Shown here piece by piece: positions 36,033-46,126 of a DNA stretch of 64,000 nt. How positions within the stretch are numbered: the first letter of the stretch is position 1; each line of letters opens with the position of its first letter. The translations under genes and the position numbers were made by a program. The notes under the pieces are model-generated. The model was not told the DNA's origin. It was given only the letters and a program-made list of their open reading frames with translations, and searched no databases. Origin of the DNA: Schistosoma mansoni (taxonomy: Eukaryota > Platyhelminthes > Trematoda > Strigeidida > Schistosomatidae); the NCBI RefSeq assembly GCF_000237925.1, contig NC_031495.1, positions 43,423,490 through 43,487,489 on the forward strand. Reading direction: 5' to 3'.

Positions 36033-36184
36033 CAGGACTCAGTGGCCGAGTGGATAACGCGATGGCGTTTGAAGCGAGGGTACTGGGTTCGAGTCCCAGA
36101 GTGAACATCAACTCTGAGATGCAGGTACATCCAGCTGACGAGTCCCAAATGGGACGAAACGCGCGTCCTGGATTCCACTGCTAG
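36033..36184 (+). repeat. Sm-alpha-like tRNA-derived SINE with intact-core hammerhead
   Basis: The element starts AGGACTCAGTGGCCGAGTGG. A-box TGGCCGAGTGG is at 36043-36053 and B-box GGTTCGAGTCC at 36086-36096, at tRNA spacing. The hammerhead follows at 36121-36181. The copy stops at CTGCTAG and is joined directly to the next SINE at 36186, whereas the 934-1105 copy goes on for at least 20 bases more. Confidence 0.88.
36121..36181 (+). ncRNA. Hammerhead ribozyme (schistosome type I)
   Basis: All core parts are present. CTGACGA is at 36135-36141, stem II GTCCC/GGGAC (36142-36146 with 36151-36155) closes on AAAT, the GAAA box is at 36156-36159 and the cleavage triplet GTC at 36165-36167. Stem I is formed by ATCCAG (36129-36134) with CTGGAT (36168-36173), and its outer part by GCAG (36121-36124) with CTGC (36178-36181), giving the bulged stem I known to speed cleavage. 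Stem III is only a CGC/GCG palindrome, as in the published S. mansoni satellite ribozyme. Activity is likely but not shown. Confidence 0.88.
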
Positions 36185-36185
36185 T

Positions 36186-36623
36186 TGCCCCCAAATGCCC
36201 TGGTACGGCCGAGAGTGGGGAGAGTCCACTCTCCCTCTCCAAATGCTCTCACATGGCCAGCGAATATATAGCCTCTGCCAGGGAAGTTCTACTCACTGCC
36301 TTCTCGTGGTGGAGGTGTTTACGAAAGTGAGGGGACGAAAAGCGAATGTCCGGCTCTTTAACCGGGTTGGTGGACGCGGAGGGTCCACCTAGGGGAGTTG
36401 GAAAACCCTGATTCCAAACCAATGGTTCACATGGGCTTCAGTATCCTGATGGAACAAATGGCGCATGAATCAATCGTTGGTCACCGGCTACCATGGGACT
36501 GCATCTCCTCACGATGCTCCACTGCCTTGTGGATCAGACCTTTAGGTCAAAGGCTCGGGGTGTGGCCCCCTAAGAAAACCACCTGCTTCGGTTTGGGCAC
36601 CCGGGCAGTATCACAGCCCACAC
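36186..36623 (+). repeat. RTE-tailed SINE, plus-strand copy
   Basis: Starts CCCCCAAATGCCCTGGTACG directly after the ribozyme SINE and matches the minus-strand copy at 33604-34124 almost base for base up to GGGCAGTATCACAGCCCACA. After that the shared RTE tail is not clear; instead an ATT-rich run follows at 36695-36745. Confidence 0.85.
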
Positions 36624-36694
36624 ACAAATAAATGAAATGATGAATTCTATTGACGATACTATTCTCGCTCATATTAGAAGCAAGACAATTTACA

Positions 36695-36745
36695 CTATTA
36701 TTATTATTACCATTATTATTATGATTATTATTATTATTATTATTT
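36695..36745. repeat. (ATT)n microsatellite, interrupted
   Basis: An ATT run with two breaks, lying between the SINE and the start of the RTE LINE. Confidence 0.9.
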
Positions 36746-36749
36746 ACTA

Positions 36750-39700
36750 CGTCGCTTTTTCACTCCCTTTATTCCCAAATTGTGTATCCTTCCTTTCCAA
36801 CTTATGCAGTAGCTCGCCCATGGTGGAAACTCTGTCCTATCTAAACGATCTCCAGTCACTGTCTGGTTGAAAGTGAATGCTTCCACCGATTACGAATACT
36901 GAAGCAGTCTTTCTGAAACCACGTACGCCGTTCAAGCTGGCTTCCTTCAACGTTCGCACACTAATGCAGATCGGACAACAGATGGGGCTGGCCATGTCTT
37001 TAGAAAGTCTTAATGTTGATGTTTGCTGCCTATCCGAGACCCGTATTCAAGACTCTAGTGAAGTACTACAAATTCGTTCTCCATCTGTCGCTTCGAAAAG
37101 CTTGTTTCACGTGCGCTTATCCGGGGACTCTGTGGCATCTTCGTCTGGTCTTGCAGGCGTTGGTGTTGCACTAAGCGCTAGAGCTGAGGCAGCACTAATC
37201 GATTGGATCCCCATTAACAGTCGGTTATGTGCTGTTAGATTAGAAAGTTCCATCAAAGTGAGAAGAAATCGGCGTGAGAATCGGTGTCTTTTCGTCATCT
37301 CCGCCTATGCCCCGACAGATTGCAGCCCGGATGCAATCAAGGATGAGTTTTACCATCAGTTAACAGTTCTTCTCGAGAAAGCGCGTTCGACAGATATTGT
37401 AGTATTAGCCGGAGACTTGAATGCTCAGGTCGGGCATCTAGGCACAGAAGAGAGTCGTTTAGGTGGCCGATGAGGACTTGTTGGTCGCAGGACAGATAAC
37501 GGGGACCGTTTGCTGCAACTGTGCACAGACCACAACCTGTTTCTGACTAGCACTAACTTCCGGCACAGTCATCGCCGGTGTGCCACCTGGCGTCCTCCCT
37601 CTGCATCTCAAGCCTGGACTCAGATTGATCACATCGCGATTAGCTACCGCTGGCGTGGTTGTGTACAAGACTGCCGCTCCTTTTGGAGTACCTATCTGGA
37701 GTCTGATCATGCCCTGGTCTGCGCCAATCTCACCTTACTTTTCAGTGGCCGAAGGATTGACCACCACCAACGGATCGATGTTGGTAAACTGGCTGCAACT
37801 TCTGTTGCAAGTAAGTATCGAGCGGAGCTAGCCTCTAGGCTAGCTACCATCCCATCGAAAAGTATAGATGAGCATTGGTTGCATCTTCACGACGCCATGA
37901 GAATGGCGAGTAAAGCCGCTTGCGGCTTCGCGAAACGTCCCGCTTACAAGCACTAGGTTTCTTCTGGCTCCTTACAACTGATGGAAGCCTGTCGGTCTAC
38001 TCCGGGTGACCGTGAGTTTGACCACAAACGAAGGCTGTTACGTGATGAAATCGGGCAAAGCTTGCGTAAGGACCGAGAAGCCTGGTGGTCGGAGCGTGCT
38101 AATGAGATGGAAGCAGCAGCTGCATCTGGTAACTGCCGGAAGCTCTTCCAACTCATCCGAGCCACTGGCAGCAAGAAGTCTGGTGTGAGTGAAACAATCT
38201 ACGAGGATGACGGGATGCCAATCACTAACATCTCTCGACGTCTTGGACGATGGGCGGAATTTTTCGAAGGGCAGTTCAACTGGCCTGCTGCTCCGGCAAC
38301 ATCAACCAGATTGTCCTGCTCTCCATGGCCGGTGACGACTGATCCACCAAACGAGGCGGAAGTCCGCAAGGAACTCCAACTCCTGAAGCGCTACAAATCA
38401 CCGGGCCCAGATGACTTACCTCCGGTTCTTTTTAAAGATGGTGGTGACTTTCTGGCTAAGGAACTGACGGTGTTGTTTGCAAAGGTTTGGGAGCAAGAAA
38501 GTGTTCCAACATCATGGAATGAGTCAATAGTCGTCCCTATCTTTAAAAAGGGTTCACGTTGTTCCTGTAACAACTATCGTGGGATAAGTCTACTTCCGAT
38601 TGCGTCCAAACTATTGGCTTCTGTCATTCTTCGTAGGTTGTTTAAAACCCGAGAACGATTGACTCGCGAGGAGCAGGCTGGTTTTCGTTCTGGTCGAGGA
38701 TGTATTGATCACATCTTCACCCTCCGCCAAATGTTAGAACACCGTCATACTTATCGCAGGCCAATAATCGTAGTGTTTCTTGATATCAGGGCTGCCTTCG
38801 ATTCGTTGGACAGGACTGTTCTCTGGGATTGTCTATTGAAGAATGGTGTGCCTGAGAAGTTCATTAACATCTTAAAGGCCCTGTATACGAACACCTCAGG
38901 CAGAGTGAGGGCATACAACCACCTTTCTCCTTTGTTTCATTCGAGCAGCGGGGTTAGGCAGGGTTGCCCGATCTCACCATTCCTCTTCAACTTTGCCATC
39001 GATGACATCCTGGAAACAGCTCTGATGGATGTAAGTAATGGCGGTGTGGATATGTTGCCTGGAGAACGACTTCTCGACCTCGAGTATGCGGATGATATTG
39101 TCTTACTGTGCGATAATGCCCAAGGCATGCAATCCGCACTTAATCAGTTGGCAATCAGTGTCCGCAGGTACGGCATGTGCTTTGCACCCTCCAAGTGCAA
39201 AGTACTCCTACAAGACTGGCAGGATTCTCATCCTGTACTCACCCTGGATGGTGAGCAGATTGAAGTAGTTGAGAAGTTCGTGTATCTAGGTAGCTATATA
39301 AGTGCTGGTGGTGGCGTGAGTGATGAGATTGATGCATGTATAACGAAAGCCAGAGCGGCTTATGCCAATCTGGGCCATCTTTGGCGCCTTCGTGATGTTA
39401 GTCTGGCTGTAAAAGGTCGGATTTACAACGCGTCGGTGAGAGCAGTTTTGCTCTATGCTTGTGAAACCTGGACTCTCCGAGTTGAGGATGTTAGACGTCT
39501 CTCTGTGTTCGATCATCGTTGTCTCCGAAGGATTGCTGACATACAGTGGCAACACCATGTTAGTAATGCAGAGGTTCGGCATCGTGTGTTCGGGCGCAGA
39601 GACGATAATTCAATTGGTGTCACCATCTTGAAACACCGACTTCGGTGGCTTGGACATGTTTTACGAATGTCGTCCCAGAGACTTCCACGTCGTGCATTAT

Positions 39701-40098
39701 TTGCCGACTCTGGGACTGGTTGGAAAAAGCGGAGAGGAGGTCAGTGTATGACATGGTGTCATGGCATGAAAGAAAGCTGCAAAGGGCTAGCTTCTGTTGG
39801 ACCTTCACGACTCCCTGGATGGGGTCCGAGAGATGGTGCAACACAGTGGCTAGAGACGTTATCAGATATGGCTCAGAATAGAAGCCAGTGGCGGTCCTGC
39901 TGCAACCTTCTTTTACTTTCTACATAAAGAGTGGTTCTAACTTTCTTAACTGAAAGAGTCTTCTGGTTGTACATTTCAGTCCGCCTTACCTTTTCATCCC
40001 TTCTCTTCCTACTTTCATTATTTTGTGTGGCGCATATGTATCTGGTGCCCTTTTGTACCAATATATGTGTTTAAATAAATAATAAATAAAAATAACAA
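36750..40098 (+). mobile_element. RTE-type LINE, nearly full length (SR2-like)
   Basis: One long frame from 36877 to 39927 encodes endonuclease and reverse transcriptase, followed by a 3' part with TTTTGTGTGGCGCATATGTA, CCCTTTTGTACCAATATATG and an AAATAAATAATAAATAAA tail. Short tandem 3' tails and a single EN-RT frame are typical of RTE. The 5' limit is a guess because no target duplication was found. Only two in-frame stops interrupt it, so the copy is fairly young. It lies antisense to the MITF/TFE-type gene, within the proposed large intron. Confidence 0.88.
36877..39927 (+). pseudogene. RTE endonuclease-reverse transcriptase, two in-frame stops
   Basis: The 1017-codon frame starts MLPPITNTEAVF. 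The AP endonuclease shows FNVRTLMQIGQQ (residue about 25), LSETRIQD, LAGDLNAQVG and SDHALVCANL. The reverse transcriptase shows NNYRGISLLPIASKL, AGFRSGRGCIDHIFTL, VVFLDIRAAFDSLDR, GVRQGCPISPFLFNFAID and LEYADDIVLL with an intact YADD. The C-terminal region has CETWTLRVED, FDHRCLRRIADI, RLRWLGHVLRMSSQRLPRR and PGWGPRDG. Stops are TGA at 37471-37473 (inside the endonuclease) and TAG at 37954-37956 (linker), both in the same frame, with no frameshift. From 37981 the frame is open for 648 residues, covering the whole reverse transcriptase. Confidence 0.9.
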
Positions 40099-41575
40099 GG
40101 ATATCCACTTTCACAACAAAATACAAAGAAAAACTCTTTACGATTGACGACTATACTAATATACTCAGCAACTCGTTATTATATAAAAATAACTATGAAC
40201 CAACCTATACGCGAGGAACCAGATAAAAGTGATATATTAACCCTCACTGACTGGGATTGTTTAAATTATTTGTTTTTAATATCTACTGGGCCCAGTTAAA
40301 GAACTCAGATTGCATGAAATTTCAACGGAGCTCTAATAGTTAAAGTTCACAAAATCACAGCTGTAGGAGGGAACCAAGTTCACTGATTTGGTTATCTTCA
40401 ACCACTAACTTCTTGAGACAAGAGTAAAAATTAAACTGATCTATTGTTTTGGGTCGCATGTTATTTAGCATACGTTTATCAGGCATCAGCATATGATCAG
40501 TCACAAAGGTCTCAGGATTACGACAGTAACAGGAAATTGATAAAAGATGTAACTTTTATTTCAGGTCTAGATTTTAATTTAATTGCAGTATTGTGACCGG
40601 TCTAGACATGAATACAAATATTAAGCAACTACATTTTTCGATAACTTATACTTTAACATAGCATGTCGAGTCAGAAAAGTAGTAGTTATTAGTCGACTGA
40701 ATATCAGCTTATTTGATATAACATTGTACAGCAAACTGACCACAGTGTATAAAGTGGGCAATCCGAAAGACCAATACAACTGAAAGTTAGGTAACAATCA
40801 TGTTACACAGATGTCATCTTTTTACAGATGAAACCGGGATTTTCCTTGAGTTCAAACACTGTACAAGTTTTAGGGATTTCCGTTTTTTCAACAAAGTAAG
40901 AACATTTGCGGGATACAGTGAACACAATGTATTTCGTTGCTTTCCGTTCAGCTACAGAGAAGTTAATAAGTTTAATAACTTCCAAATAGTAATATAATGT
41001 TTGATCCGGAGAGATGAGCTAAACTCATAAGTATGTGTGGCTGAAAAGAAAGCAGTGAATAACAACAATTTTTTCGCGTTCTGTATACATTATTCATCTT
41101 GCTTTGTTAGGATTTGTGAGGAGAACTACATGATAATTCTGCCCTTACAGAACTTTCAAAAGATGCAACGCACTACAAAACGTTGATATTTTTCAGTACG
41201 TAGCGAATTTATGATAAAATAACTTGCAGCACCCGAATCTATTCAGTGAAAATTAGCATATACTATTGTTAATTATGAAGTGAACATAGCCCCAAGTTTT
41301 GTGATAAACCCATGGGAAACTGAGTGGTATCAGTTAGAAATCGAAGTGAAATTCAAAGCAAATGAACATTAAATTTACTATTAAGCGAGTCCCAACACTG
41401 AGAAATGACGTATAACTATAGTGGCTCAGTCGTGATAGAAATCATAATAGTAGTACTTAAATACCATATTATTAACCAATCTAAAGCCAGTATTAATACA
41501 ACCGCATATTTATGTCAGACGATAACTAAGCATTCATTAACAAAGGTGGGAACAAGAACACATATATTTACTTAC
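40099..41575. other. No feature recognised
   Basis: AT-rich DNA between the RTE LINE and the candidate exon. The short frames 40800-40997 and 41405-41590 carry no recognisable domain. Confidence 0.5.
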
Positions 41576-41809
41576 GGAAGTCAAATCTGATATACTGTGT
41601 ACCTCTGGACTCAGGTGTGAAGTTTGAGGACTAGTTGCGTCAACCGAAGCACCTTGTTGCCTGAGCATATTAACCCAGTTTGGTCCAGACTTGTCAAAAC
41701 TCTGGTACTGATGACATCCTGGGTCACCAAAACCTTCATGTGTGTGATGATGATCTGTAACAACCCCTTCATCAAATTCCTCATCCATATCACCCAATGG
41801 TGTAATCAT
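41576..41809 (-). CDS. Candidate upstream exon of the MITF/TFE-type gene
   Basis: A 78-codon minus-strand frame starts MITPLGDMDEEFDEG, continues GFGDPGCHQYQSFDKSG and NWVNMLRQQGASVD, and ends ISDLTS at a GTAAGT donor (41575). The donor is in phase 0, as required by the exon starting at 20505. Composition is that of real protein, unlike the AT-driven frames around it. I do not recognise a domain. It could be a first coding exon, or an internal exon whose acceptor is the CAG at about 41838. It could also belong to another gene. The link to the bHLH exons rests on strand, phase and position only. Confidence 0.5.
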
Positions 41810-42255
41810 TGAATTTCCAAATTTAAAAATTCTGATTCAAATGGGTTTATGAAATATAAGCTGTACAATATCACAATAAATCACAATGAATATCTCTGAC
41901 ACATGACAAGAAATCACGTACGCAAGTTTGTTAGATAATTGAAACTGAACACGTAAGCTAATTATTATCTTTTAGTGAGCCCTTTTCACCTGACATGATG
42001 ATAACTTCATTTGCAACTAAAAAGCAAAACACTAGCACAGTAGCCGAAAATGCATAAAATTAGAATATCTTATGTAGCTCTCAACCAAACCATTTAAACC
42101 CCGCAACTAACCACCCAAGTGGAGCACACCAAAATCAAGTAATCGCGGAATCAGTTCAAACTTCAAACCTTTGGCTTTAAAAGGTAAAAATTATGAAATC
42201 CTTCTGCTTTACGATCTGAGCATTTATAATAGCAGAACGTTATCAATTAGGAAAA

Positions 42256-42590
42256 GTGCAGTTTTACATGCGTTGTATGAGTTTATTGCTCCAGGATATC
42301 TCTGAGGTCGACAAGCTGAAGGATTTTAGACTATGTAACCAAACAGACTTGAAACAGAATCAAGTTAGGCTGCCGAAATTGGTGTTTAAATCCTTCAACA
42401 AAAGGGACCCAGTTTTACAGAGTGGACACAAACTAAAGGGGCCAGGCGTTCTGTTCCGTGAAGGCTTTCCTCTCGCAAACCGTATAAAATGACGAAAAGC
42501 TAAAAGAGAACATAGACTAAGGTCAGATGCTGTAAATATTCGGACTGTGAGGATTTAACAGAGAATGATTTTCCAGGCCACTTTTAATAT
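42256..42590 (+). mobile_element. CR1-type LINE ORF1 fragment
   Basis: The segment encodes LPKLVFKSFNKRDPVLQSGH and KLKGPGVLFREGFPLANRIK, matching LLKVVFKSPNERDLILENGH and KLKGSGVFLRKDLPLADRVK of the CR1 LINE ORF1 near 58900-59020. Similarity continues weakly past the stop at 42490 to about 42590. No reverse transcriptase follows in this orientation. Confidence 0.75.
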
Positions 42591-42689
42591 TCCCAAAATG
42601 ATTAAACTTTGTATAATTTTAGAGATGCCCTCCCATTTATTTCATACTATAGGCAAGAGAAATGTCACTGAGCCCTAGCCAAATCATCC

Positions 42690-42790
42690 AACAGTTGGGT
42701 CACTGAATATCGATCCCTATCGAAGACGAGGACAAACAACGCGCACCTTTCAATCGTACGCCATGGACTGGATCATGTGGTGGTGGTCTC
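42690..42790 (+). repeat. Short dispersed repeat, copy 1
   Basis: Shares TCACTGAATATCGA, ATCGATCCCT, AACGCGCACC, TCAAT and CATGGACTGG, in order, with 62140-62230. Its nature is unknown; the other copy lies just past the 3' end of the CR1 LINE. Confidence 0.5.
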
Positions 42791-43212
42791 ACAATCTTCT
42801 CTGTACCCATTCTTACTAACATTATTTTGGTAATGTCCTTTGAGTTATACGGTTCTTCATTATGACGGAACAAACACCGACGCTTCTTAATTTTAAGACT
42901 CTTACGCCTCCCACCTTTCAACCAAAGTCGTCGTGGCACAAAAATTTCAATGCCTAGTTCTGCTACACAGTAGCTGACTCTCAAATACACAGGACGATTT
43001 TTCCATGTGTACATTGTCTCGCAGTAGTAGAGATACTACCGTGGGATTTTGACAAGCACTTCGTATCTAGTACGTTTGCTGGTGATGGTTCTGAGCCTCA
43101 TGACACTTTTAAAGAGGGTAGTCTTAAACGTGGAGACCTAACTGGCCGATAAACGTTGGACCTGCCTTCTCACGACATGGAGTTGCACCACGGCTCAGCA
43201 ACAGAAATGTTA

Positions 43213-43690
43213 CTATGAGTGCAAAATGTCATTGGTCAGCGGTCTTTTGACGAGAAACTGTTTAGAAATCATTTCTTGTCCAAGCTTCCTCAGCAGGTGT
43301 AAGCGGTTCACAGTAGTTTGTCTTTGCACATGTTCCAAAGTTCCCTTATGCTTTTGGAGTGATGGAGGAAATACAATATTTCCGTACTCTAAATGGGGAC
43401 GAATAAAACTGTTGAAGATTATGTGGAAAGTTCTTCTGTGAAACTGGCCAAAGGTGTGCTTCAATGTTACCAGTGCAAAGTTTGCTCGAAAGTCGTTTTT
43501 GTCACAGTTACCGTAAGCCTTCAAGTCGTAGGTTACCAACACTCCTGAATCTTTCTCGACTTGGGATACTTCTAGAGAGGAGTTTCCTAAGTTGTAACGG
43601 TAGTCTACAACATGTCGCAGATGGACTACTTTACACTTTGAAGTGTTGAAGGTAGGCGACCTGCTTGAATACCTGGGCTACCTGTTTCTG
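43213..43690 (-). mobile_element. CR1/jockey-type LINE, C-terminal part, split by a later insertion
   Basis: On the minus strand the segment encodes FNTSKCKVVHLRH, EVSQVEKDSGVLVTYDLK, FNSFIRPHLEYGNIVFPP and LEHVQRQTTVNRLHLLRKLG. This is the region after the YADD box in CR1-like reverse transcriptases (compare INTSKCIVMHIGH, VFVRPKLEYCIQA and LERVQRTATRLIPG at 61255-61640). The upstream part of the same element is found at 46127-47060. Confidence 0.75.
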
Positions 43691-43748
43691 CCATCTAAAT
43701 ATTTCAACAAGTTATCTGGGTTTTTTCAATTTGTTTTAACTTATCATT

Positions 43749-46126
43749 ATGTCTATTAATCGCATAACCTATACAGGCGCGTCTATGAAAAGCTTACGTC
43801 CTTTCGCTGCAAAAATCACAAACAAGTACAATACGAGACATCGTGGTGGTTGGCAATATGCATTAAACAGAATGAATATTAATCAAATGTCGATTCCAGT
43901 GCTGCTTAATTCTAACTGTCGATCTCTAATTAACAAGGTGGACTATCTCCAATTTTTGTTAAGTCAAAACATGTATCGTAATTGTGGTGTCATCACAGTT
44001 CAAGAATCTTGGTTAACTGACTTACAGGATGATTGCTTAGTATCATTACGTGATTTTAATATATATCGTCAGGATCGATCAAACAATAAAAAGACCTGTG
44101 GTGGCGGAGTAGCTACTCTTGTAAACATTAACTGGTGTTGATCTACTTTTGCCTGTTTCAAGTTTTCAAATGACTTTATTGACTGTCTAACTTTAAGGTG
44201 CCGTCCTAAACACCTGAATAAATACAAATATATTTGTGTTACCAATATCTAAATGACTCCAGACTGCACAGCATCTGCGCTATCTGTTGAAGTTCGTAAG
44301 TTAAATGGTCAAATAAACCAACAGATTAGACGTCTCAACTCTGTGTTTACTCAAAAACTCCTATCTTGTAAAAGCTCTCCAAGTATGTGAAAACTCTTTA
44401 AAGAAATTACGGGGGACAGGCAGACTAGAAGCGATAACCAGCTGAATGTTTGTGACTTAAATAAGTCCTTTATACGTCAGTCATCTGACATCATGCTCCC
44501 TATATCCAAGGGTTTGAAGAATAATTGTGTTCCTAGTTTCACTGAAAATGATGTCCGAAAATGTCTCCAGTCACTTAATTCATCCCTATGTTTTGGACCT
44601 GATGGTATCCCAAACCTCCTTTTTTAAAAATGTGCTGATGTTTTATGTTATCCATTCACGAATATCTTTAATAGATCCTTCTCAACTAATGTCTTACCGA
44701 AAATGTGGAGAAAGATAAAGATAATCCCTATACCAAAGAAAGCTTCTGGTGATAAAAATGTGAAACTTAGACCCATTGCAATAACTTCATTTTTACTCAA
44801 AATAATGGAAAAATTACTGATACAACCACTCCAACCTGCAGTAAAAGAGCACTGTGATCCATATCAGTTTGCTTACAAATGCAAAAGAAGCACATTAGAT
44901 GCCGTCGCTGTTCTGCATCACAATATAGTGTTCGGGTTGGAAAAGGGTAAGAAGTATGTTAGATGCGCTTTTCTGGACTTTACTTCTGCTTTTGATTCTA
45001 TTCCAAGACCATTCTTACTTAACAAGCTGATCAGCGTCGACACTGACAGCTGGATAACCAATTGGCTATGTTCCTACCTTTCTGGAAGAGAACAGTACAC
45101 TGTATTTGAAGGAGAGTTTTCAACATCTCTACTATCTACTGTAGGTGTGCCACAAGGAGCTGTTCTTTCACCTCCGCTCTTCTCTTTTTTTCTGCATGAT
45201 CTACCATCTTCCACAGAAAACACTTTTGTAAAATATGCGGACGACCTCACTGTATGTATGCCGATTTCTACCTCTTTACATCCCATAGAAATGGATGAGT
45301 TTTTATCTCGTATTGAAAGGTGGTCTGTTGGTAATGGTCTCTTACTCAATCCATCTAAATGTCAGGCTGTTAACTTTAGCTTGAGACATGGACAGAACCT
45401 ACACTCTATTTTGGGATCCCATAATGCTTGTGCCATTGGAGACTCCTTAATAAACACAGTGTCGGAGGTCAAATATCTTGGTGTCATTTTTTCCTCTGAT
45501 CTTTCTTGGTCTTCTCATCTTTTACTCTTATCGAAAAAAGTTTACCGTTTGATATACTACATAAAGAGGCTGCATACTTTTGGGATTACTCACCATTTAC
45601 TCTTACAATTTGTAAATTCCTGCATATTACCTATTATTCTATATTGTTCTCCATCATTCTTCCCTTGGCCTTTGAGAAAAGACTTTGCTGTTTTGCGTAG
45701 AGTGCTGAAGGCGGTTTGCAAGGTATGTGGTGAATCCTTTGAAGTCATTATTAATATGATTGTGGTTAGACATCTTAAGTCTTGCAAACTCTTGGCAGGT
45801 GTTATCTTATCAGATACTAACCATCCGCTTCATTTATATCTTTCTCCTTGTATATCTTCTGGTAGAACGAGACGTAAATACATTAAAATCCATACACGCA
45901 AGCAAGTCTATAAAAGTTCTGTAATACCTTACTTAGCAAATTTACTTTGTGACGAACAGGCTGTTAGAGTTGACCTAGTAAATAACCTATATTCTTAAGC
46001 ATGTCTCAAATTCGATAATTTGTATAAACTCTTTTTTTTGGTAAAAAACTTGTTGAAATAACTCGTGCTGAGAATTCTATATTGTACCAGATTATAATAT
46101 TGAATAAAGCCATTAATAATAATAAA
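43749..46126 (+). mobile_element. CR1/jockey-superfamily LINE, internally deleted, nested in a minus-strand LINE
   Basis: A plus-strand LINE begins near 43700-43749 and ends at 46126 with a TAATAATAATAAAAAAA tail. The endonuclease start is present (LLNSNCRSLINKVDYL, VQESWLTDL, GGGVATLVN), but most of the endonuclease is missing after about 44240. The linker and reverse transcriptase follow. Both ends lie within a minus-strand CR1-like LINE, whose two halves are at 43213-43690 and 46127-47060, so this element inserted later. Confidence 0.8.
44251..45998 (+). pseudogene. Reverse transcriptase of nested LINE
   Basis: The frame begins MTPDCTASALSVEVRKLNGQ with stops at about 44388 and 44625, and is open as a 431-codon stretch from 44703 to 45998 after a frame change. 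It shows KLRPIAITSFLLKIMEK, CKRSTLDAVAVLHH, CAFLDFTSAFDSIPR, VGVPQGAVLSPPLFSFFLHD and VKYADDLTV with an intact YADD, then LNPSKCQAVNFS and VSEVKYLGVIFSSDLSW. It ends LLCDEQAVRVDLVNNLYS. The motif order fits the CR1/jockey superfamily; the exact clade is not certain. Confidence 0.8.

Larger units (their letters stand above)
20506..41575 (-). other. Probable 21 kb intron filled with retroelements
   Basis: If the exon at 41809-41576 belongs to the gene, this is one intron of about 21 kb. It holds SINEs, RTE LINEs and microsatellites listed separately. The parts 21440-30374, 32252-33594, 34131-35094 and 40099-41575 contain no feature I can support beyond microsatellites. Very large 5' introns are usual in schistosome genes. 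Confidence 0.5.

Noticed and set aside
36043-36096. tRNA gene suggested by A and B boxes
   Set aside because: The boxes are good, but no cloverleaf with paired acceptor ends can be formed and the unit continues into a ribozyme, so it is a tRNA-derived SINE.
37107-37298. Antisense frames across the LINE and LTR element genes
   Set aside because: Shadow frames on the other strand of real coding sequence; no independent features.
42700-43014. Minus-strand frame of 104 codons rich in Lys and Arg
   Set aside because: It overlaps the dispersed repeat at 42690-42790 and lies beside CR1 remnants; no domain recognised, so not called as a gene.
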